This document shows positions 24,081-28,598 of a stretch of DNA of 28,598 nucleotides, piece by piece. Numbering within the stretch: position 1 is the stretch's first letter; each line of letters begins with the position of its first letter. The translations under genes were made by a program, and so were the position numbers. The stretch is from the NCBI GenBank assembly GCA_964342675.1, contig CAYFFR010000018.1, positions 1-28,598 of the forward strand, read 5' to 3'. The DNA is from MED-G82 sp964342675. Its GTDB lineage: Bacteria; Pseudomonadota; Gammaproteobacteria; Magnimaribacterales; D2472. Under the pieces are notes generated by a model. It did not search any database and was not told where the DNA came from. It was given only the letters and a program-made list of their open reading frames with translations.

Positions 24081-24650
24081 ATGGCGAAGAAAAATAATGC
24101 ACAAAAGAGAAAGAATGGTACAAATCATTCAGATCTTGAAAAGGAAGCTAAAGAATTAGATCTTGATCAGTCAGACTCAGTAGTTGATGTTGACGAGGAA
24201 CAGGATGACACAAGTGATTTAACATCAAAAATATCTAATTTAGAGGATAAATTACTCAGATCACAAGCAGAAATAGATAATATCAATAAAAGACACATTA
24301 AAGACCTGGAAAAAGCTCATAAATTTGGTGTTGAGAATCTACTTATAGAATTACTCCCAGTTATAGATAATTTAGAGCATGCTTTGAACAATTTTACTGA
24401 AGAAAGTAAAAAAGAAGATAAAGAAGGAATTGAATTAGTATTAAAGTCTTTTGAATCTACTCTTGATAAATTCAATATTAGTCCCATAAACCCCTTACAT
24501 GAAGATTTTGATCCTTTAATGCATGAAGCTGTTGGCACTCAAACAGATTCATCTTTAGAAGATAACAAGGTATTAGAAGTTCTTCAGAGAGGATGGGAGC
24601 TATATGATCGGGTCGTTAGACCAGCGAGAGTGATAGTAGTAAAAAATTAA
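24081..24650 (+). CDS. grpE: Nucleotide exchange factor GrpE
   Basis: Co-chaperone that releases ADP from DnaK. 189 aa against 197. The charged, disordered N-terminus (about residues 1-48) precedes a long coiled coil (SKISNLEDKLLRSQAEIDNI, then NKRHIKDLEKAHKFGVENLL). The beta domain has HEAVGTQTDSS and ends VLQRGWELYDRVVRPARVIV, the family signature. First gene of a grpE-dnaK-dnaJ run behind a heat-shock-type promoter. Confidence 0.97.
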   Translation: MAKKNNAQKRKNGTNHSDLEKEAKELDLDQSDSVVDVDEEQDDTSDLTSKISNLEDKLLRSQAEIDNINKRHIKDLEKAHKFGVENLLIELLPVIDNLEHALNNFTEESKKEDKEGIELVLKSFESTLDKFNISPINPLHEDFDPLMHEAVGTQTDSSLEDNKVLEVLQRGWELYDRVVRPARVIVVKN

Positions 24651-24660
24651 GGTAAGTAAT

Positions 24661-26580
24661 ATGTCAAAAATTATAGGAATAGATTTAGGAACAACTAATA
24701 GCTGTTTAGCAGTAGTTGAAGGCCAACAACCAAAAGTGATCGAAAATGCTGAAGGTGGGCGAACTACTCCTTCAGTTGTTGCCTATGCTGAGAATAATGA
24801 AGTACTTGTTGGTACACCAGCAAAGCGACAGTCTGTTACAAATCCGGAGAACACTCTATATGCAATTAAAAGGCTTATTGGAAGACGCTTTGATGATAAT
24901 GTTGTTAAGAAAGATATCGATATGGTTCCATATAAAATTATTAAAGCTGATAATGGTGATGCTTGGGTTCAATCAGGCGATAAGAAATTAGCTCCTCCAC
25001 AAGTTTCTGCTGAGGTTCTAAAAAAACTCAAGAAGACAGCAGAAGACTATTTAGGTCATGAAGTGACTGAAGCAGTTATAACAGTACCCGCATACTTTAA
25101 TGATTCTCAGAGACAAGCAACAAAAGATGCTGGGAAGATTGCAGGTTTAAATGTGAAAAGAATTATCAATGAACCAACAGCAGCTGCTTTAGCATATGGA
25201 TTAGATAAGAACAAAGGAGATTCTACAGTTGCAGTTTATGATCTTGGAGGCGGCACTTTTGACATTTCTATTATAGAAATATCTGAGGTAGATGGTGAAC
25301 ATCAATTCGAAGTCCTTGCAACAAATGGTGATACTTTTCTTGGTGGAGAAGATTTTGATCTTAAGCTGATTGATTATCTTGTAGATGAATTTAAGAAGGA
25401 ATCTGGCTTTGATCTTAAAAGCGATCCTTTGGCACTGCAGAGATTAAAAGAAGGAGCGGAGAAGGCAAAAATAGAGCTTTCATCAAGCGATCAAACAGAA
25501 GTAAATCTCCCATATATTACTGCAGATGCATCAGGTCCAAAACACTTTGTACAAAAGATAACTAGAGCAAAACTAGAGGGATTAGTGGAAGACTTAGTTG
25601 ACAAGAGTCTGAAACCAATGCAGGTGGCTTTAGATGATGCGAAGCTAAAAATTGGTGACATAAATGAAGTTTTACTTGTAGGTGGCCAAACTAGAATGCC
25701 TCTTGTACAAAAGAAAGTGAAAGAGTTTTTTGGTAAGGATGCAAAACGAGACCTAAACCCAGATGAGGCGGTTGCAATAGGTGCTGCTATACAAGGATCA
25801 GTTCTTTCAGGAGATACCAAAGATGTGTTGTTATTAGATGTTACACCACTCACACTAGGTATTGAAACTTTGGGAGGAGTTGCAACACCATTGATAGAAA
25901 AAAATACAACTATACCAACACAGAAATCTCAAGTATTTTCAACTGCAGAAGATAATCAGTCCGCGGTAACCGTGCATGTTATCCAGGGAGAAAGAAAACA
26001 AGCTGCACAGAATAAATCCTTGGGACAATTTAATTTAGAGGATATACCTGCTGCACCAAGAGGAGTCCCCCAAATTGAAGTGAGTTTTGATTTAGATGCT
26101 AATGGGATCTTAAACGTATCAGCAAAGGATAAAAATACTGGTAAAGAACAGTCCATAGTGATTAAAGCTTCAAGCGGTTTATCAGATGATGATATTGAGA
26201 AGATGATCAAAGATGCTGAAGTTAATGCTGAAGAAGACAAAAAATTTGAGGGTCTAGTTCAAGCTAAAAATAATGCTGATATGTTAGTCCATGCAACTAA
26301 AAAGACTATTGAAGAATCAGGAGATAAACTTACAGATGAAGAAAAACAGACTGTAAATGATGCTGTTTCAAAACTCGAGGAAGCCATCAAGTCTGAAGAC
26401 TTAAATAATATTGAAGAAGCAACTAAATCTTTAAATGATGTTCTGACGCCATTATCGCAGAAACTATATCAACAAGATTCATCTGCACCTGAACAAGGAA
26501 ATGATGATTCTGTTAATGAAACCGATGAGAATACTGTAGATGCAGAGTTTGAAGAGGTCAAAGAAGAAGAAACAAAATAA
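24661..26580 (+). CDS. dnaK: Chaperone protein DnaK (Hsp70)
   Basis: ATP-driven Hsp70 chaperone. 639 aa against 638. Nucleotide-binding domain: IGIDLGTTNSC (residues 5-15), VITVPAYFNDSQRQATKDAG, INEPTAAALAYGLD, and DLGGGTFD (194-201). Linker DVLLLDVTPLTLGIETLGG leads to the substrate-binding domain, then the helical lid and an acidic C-terminal tail near VDAEFEEVKEEE. It starts ten bases after grpE with an AAGG Shine-Dalgarno. Confidence 0.99.
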   Translation: MSKIIGIDLGTTNSCLAVVEGQQPKVIENAEGGRTTPSVVAYAENNEVLVGTPAKRQSVTNPENTLYAIKRLIGRRFDDNVVKKDIDMVPYKIIKADNGDAWVQSGDKKLAPPQVSAEVLKKLKKTAEDYLGHEVTEAVITVPAYFNDSQRQATKDAGKIAGLNVKRIINEPTAAALAYGLDKNKGDSTVAVYDLGGGTFDISIIEISEVDGEHQFEVLATNGDTFLGGEDFDLKLIDYLVDEFKKESGFDLKSDPLALQRLKEGAEKAKIELSSSDQTEVNLPYITADASGPKHFVQKITRAKLEGLVEDLVDKSLKPMQVALDDAKLKIGDINEVLLVGGQTRMPLVQKKVKEFFGKDAKRDLNPDEAVAIGAAIQGSVLSGDTKDVLLLDVTPLTLGIETLGGVATPLIEKNTTIPTQKSQVFSTAEDNQSAVTVHVIQGERKQAAQNKSLGQFNLEDIPAAPRGVPQIEVSFDLDANGILNVSAKDKNTGKEQSIVIKASSGLSDDDIEKMIKDAEVNAEEDKKFEGLVQAKNNADMLVHATKKTIEESGDKLTDEEKQTVNDAVSKLEEAIKSEDLNNIEEATKSLNDVLTPLSQKLYQQDSSAPEQGNDDSVNETDENTVDAEFEEVKEEETK

Positions 26581-26583
26581 ACC

Positions 26584-27690
26584 ATGTCTAAAAGAGACTA
26601 TTATGATGTATTAGGAGTCTCGCGAAATTCTTCTAGCTCTGAATTAAAAAAATCTTTTAAAAAGCTAGCCATGCGCTATCATCCCGATCGTAATCCAGAT
26701 GATGCTGAAGCAGCTGCAAAATTTAAAGAGGCAGCAGAAGCTTATGAAGTTCTATCTGATCCTGAAAAGAAATCAGCATATGATCAATTTGGTCACGATG
26801 GACTTTCTGGTTTTAGTGGAGGAGCATCGGGTTTTCAGGACTTTGATTTCGGTGATATTTTCGGTGATATATTTGGCGATGTTTTTGGCGGAAGATCTAG
26901 ATCTAGAAGATCTCGAAGAGGCCAAGATTTACAATGTCATTTAGACTTAAACCTAAAAGAAGCAATTTTTGGCACTAAGAAAAAGATTACTGTTCCAGTC
27001 TTAATTTCTTGTAATACTTGCAGTGGTTCAGGTGCAAAACCTGGATCTAGCCCAATTACTTGTCAAAGGTGTAATGGGAGCGGACAAATTAGAATGCAAC
27101 AAGGATTTTTTTCAGTCCAGCAAACCTGCTCATCATGCCAAGGTCAAGGAAAAGTTATACAAGATCATTGTCGTAATTGCTCGGGTAATGGAGTCATGCA
27201 GAAAGATAAGAATTTGTCTGTAACGATACCAGCAGGTGTGGATGATGGAGATAAAGTTAGATTATCTGGAGAGGGTAATGCAGTAGCAGGGGGCGCTAAC
27301 GGAGATCTATATGTTTTGGTTAACTTACTACCAAATAAGTTATTTGAAAGAAATGGCAAGGACTTATATTTTGAGACACCCATTCCATTTGATGTAGCTG
27401 TATTAGGTGGCTCAATTAATATTCCAACCCTAGAGTCTAAGATTTCATTAAAAATTCCACCAAGCACTCAAACCGGCAAGGTTTTTAGAATTGCCGGGAA
27501 AGGAGCATCATCCGTTCGTGATTCAAGAAGGGGGGATTTATTATGTAGGGTGGTTGTCGAAACCCCAATTAATTTATCTAAAAAGCAAAAAGATCTTATT
27601 AGAGAACTATCATCAAACTTTAGTAGTAATGAGAATTATCCCATTGACCAATCTTTTAAAAAAGCTTCTGAAGATTTCCTAAAAGACTAA
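26584..27690 (+). CDS. dnaJ: Chaperone protein DnaJ (Hsp40)
   Basis: Type I Hsp40 that delivers substrates to DnaK and stimulates its ATPase. 368 aa against 376. J domain with HPD at 33-35; a Gly/Phe region with a short FGDIFGDIFGDVFGG repeat (residues 89-103); four zinc motifs CXXCXGXG at 143, 160, 182 and 196; and a C-terminal substrate domain. It starts three bases after dnaK. Its TAA overlaps the dapB ATG by one base (TAATG). Confidence 0.98.
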   Translation: MSKRDYYDVLGVSRNSSSSELKKSFKKLAMRYHPDRNPDDAEAAAKFKEAAEAYEVLSDPEKKSAYDQFGHDGLSGFSGGASGFQDFDFGDIFGDIFGDVFGGRSRSRRSRRGQDLQCHLDLNLKEAIFGTKKKITVPVLISCNTCSGSGAKPGSSPITCQRCNGSGQIRMQQGFFSVQQTCSSCQGQGKVIQDHCRNCSGNGVMQKDKNLSVTIPAGVDDGDKVRLSGEGNAVAGGANGDLYVLVNLLPNKLFERNGKDLYFETPIPFDVAVLGGSINIPTLESKISLKIPPSTQTGKVFRIAGKGASSVRDSRRGDLLCRVVVETPINLSKKQKDLIRELSSNFSSNENYPIDQSFKKASEDFLKD

Positions 27691-28376
27691 TGGATTTCTT
27701 TATTAATGGTTACTCAGGGAGAATGGGCAAAGCATTACAGTCTTATTTGGAATGTTTTCCTGACAAGAATGTCTATGATTTTAAAATAATTTCAAATGAA
27801 ATAGATAATCAGCAACGACAAGTTGTAGTTGATTTTTCAAGACCCGCATCATCTATTGAAGCTATAAAAAAGTGCAGTCGCTTATCTCTGCCAATTCTAA
27901 TTGGCACAACTGGTTTTACTAAAGAAGATTTTGATAAAATTATTTCTGCATCAGAATTAATTCCAGTTCTATCTGAGGCTAACTTTTCTTTAGGTATACA
28001 TCAGTTATTACCAAATATAAGAGAATTTATAAAGAATCGGTCAAATGATATTCAACAGATATCTATTAATGAGGTTCATCATCGCGAGAAAGATGATATT
28101 CCATCTGGTACTGCTATATTAATTAAGAATTCTATTATTCAGATTCTTGAGGAATTAAATGTTCAAGATATTAATTTAGATGTTATTTCTGAAAGAAATA
28201 ATCAGGAATTTGGTTTGCATAGAGTGACCATTTTGTTAAGAAATAACAATACTATTATCTTTAAGCATATATCAGATAATAGAAGTATTTTTGTGAAAGG
28301 CGCTATAAAGTCTGCAATTTGGCTAGCTAATCAAGTACCTGGTCATTATCGTTTTAAAGATTTTCTTCAAAAATAG
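27690..28376 (+). CDS. dapB: 4-hydroxy-tetrahydrodipicolinate reductase
   Basis: NAD(P)H-dependent reductase in the diaminopimelate/lysine pathway. 228 aa, about 40 shorter than usual (near 270). Nucleotide-binding GYSGRMG (7-13), VVVDFSRP, IGTTGF (71-76), EANFSLGI (96-103), catalytic EVHHREK with H130/H131 and K134, PSGTA (138-142) and GAIKSAIWL are all present. The shortening falls mainly between the first glycine motif and VVVDFSRP, and in the C-terminal domain. Start overlaps the dnaJ stop. In related genomes carA follows; here rpsB does. Confidence 0.93.
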   Translation: MDFFINGYSGRMGKALQSYLECFPDKNVYDFKIISNEIDNQQRQVVVDFSRPASSIEAIKKCSRLSLPILIGTTGFTKEDFDKIISASELIPVLSEANFSLGIHQLLPNIREFIKNRSNDIQQISINEVHHREKDDIPSGTAILIKNSIIQILEELNVQDINLDVISERNNQEFGLHRVTILLRNNNTIIFKHISDNRSIFVKGAIKSAIWLANQVPGHYRFKDFLQK

Positions 28377-28416
28377 CTTTATTCAATTTCATTTTTTATT
28401 TAGAATAGCCAAACTT

Positions 28417-28500
28417 TATATCACGAAGGCGAGACAAACCATCTAGACAGGGTGCTTGTAAGAGTTATCTAGGGGTTCGCCGGAGTTTAAAACCCGGAGG
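28417..28500 (+). promoter_or_regulatory. Structured rpsB leader with candidate -10 element
   Basis: A weak -10 (TATATC, 28417-28422) would start transcription near 28428. The leader then shows an extended stem: GGCGA (28428-28432) with TCGCC (28477-28481), ACC (28438-28440) with GGT (28474-28476), and CTAGA (28443-28447) with TCTAG (28468-28472). A second hairpin pairs CCGG (28480-28483) with CCGG (28494-28497) and GTT with AAC inside it, covering part of the GGAGG Shine-Dalgarno (28496-28500). They overlap at 28480-28481. E. coli rpsB-tsf is autoregulated by S2 through its leader; the same role here is inference. Confidence 0.5.
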
Positions 28501-28504
28501 AAGT

Positions 28505-28598
28505 ATGAGTATTGTTTCTATTCAAGACCTGTTAAATGCAGGTGTTCATTTTGGTCATCAATCAAGGTTCTGGAATCCAAAGATGGAACCATTTATCT
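28505..28598 (+). CDS. rpsB: 30S ribosomal protein S2, N-terminal part (partial)
   Basis: The frame from the ATG at 28505 runs off the window end. It reads MSIVSIQDLLNAGVHFGHQ then SRFWNPKMEPFI, matching the S2 N-terminus (GVHFGHQTRYWNPKM in E. coli). GGAGG at 28496-28500 lies four bases before the ATG. tsf would be expected downstream. Confidence 0.96.
   Translation, partial: MSIVSIQDLLNAGVHFGHQSRFWNPKMEPFI

Noticed and set aside
1..28598. CRISPR arrays, insertion sequences, integrases, toxin-antitoxin pairs
   Set aside because: No repeat-spacer pattern, inverted-repeat-flanked transposase or related protein is visible; all long frames are accounted for by core genes.

Overview
The window is a densely packed, visibly AT-rich bacterial chromosome segment. 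Gene content and order point to a streamlined gammaproteobacterium: an S10/spc/alpha ribosomal block, fabA with fabB, ispB divergent from rplU-rpmA-obg, bamE divergent from fur, smpB next to ssrA, and grpE-dnaK-dnaJ-dapB. Tiny intergenic gaps, short proteins and missing family neighbours suggest a marine oligotroph of the SAR86 type. That placement is inference; no 16S gene is present.

Layout. (1) 1-9157, plus strand: tail of a probable rpsC, then rplP-rpmC-rpsQ-rplN-rplX-rplE-rpsN-rpsH-rplF-rplR-rpsE-rpmD-rplO-secY-rpmJ-rpsM-rpsK-rpsD-rpoA-rplQ, the end of the S10 operon plus the spc and alpha operons without a visible break. (2) 9154-13346: uvrA on the minus strand, divergent from ssb, which is followed by a TTG-started crotonase-family gene. 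(3) 13343-16047, minus strand: ispB-fabA-fabB, linking quinone side-chain synthesis and unsaturated fatty-acid synthesis. (4) 16135-17974: rplU-rpmA-obg, convergent with rpsT. (5) 18061-20049: an exported S9-family serine peptidase. (6) 20071-20907, minus strand: ssrA (tmRNA) and smpB, the two parts of trans-translation. (7) 20954-23565: a DUF3429-like membrane protein, a sodium:neurotransmitter-type symporter, ratA, and bamE on the minus strand. (8) 23616-28376: fur, then grpE-dnaK-dnaJ-dapB behind a good sigma-32-type promoter. (9) 28377-28598: a structured leader and the start of rpsB.

The genes are mostly core: translation, secretion, transcription, repair, lipid synthesis, ribosome rescue, iron regulation and protein folding. 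I see no mobile element, CRISPR array, integrase, toxin-antitoxin pair or obvious defence system, and no wholly new system. The points most worth checking are: two competing hairpins in the rpsB leader, one of which covers part of the Shine-Dalgarno; a crotonase-family protein lacking both classical catalytic glutamates; the ispB-fabA-fabB operon; loss of several expected neighbours (recN, ratB, proB, carA) and of the usual regulatory spaces (S4 leader, SOS box between uvrA and ssb); and three convergent gene pairs that each share exactly four bases at their stop codons.
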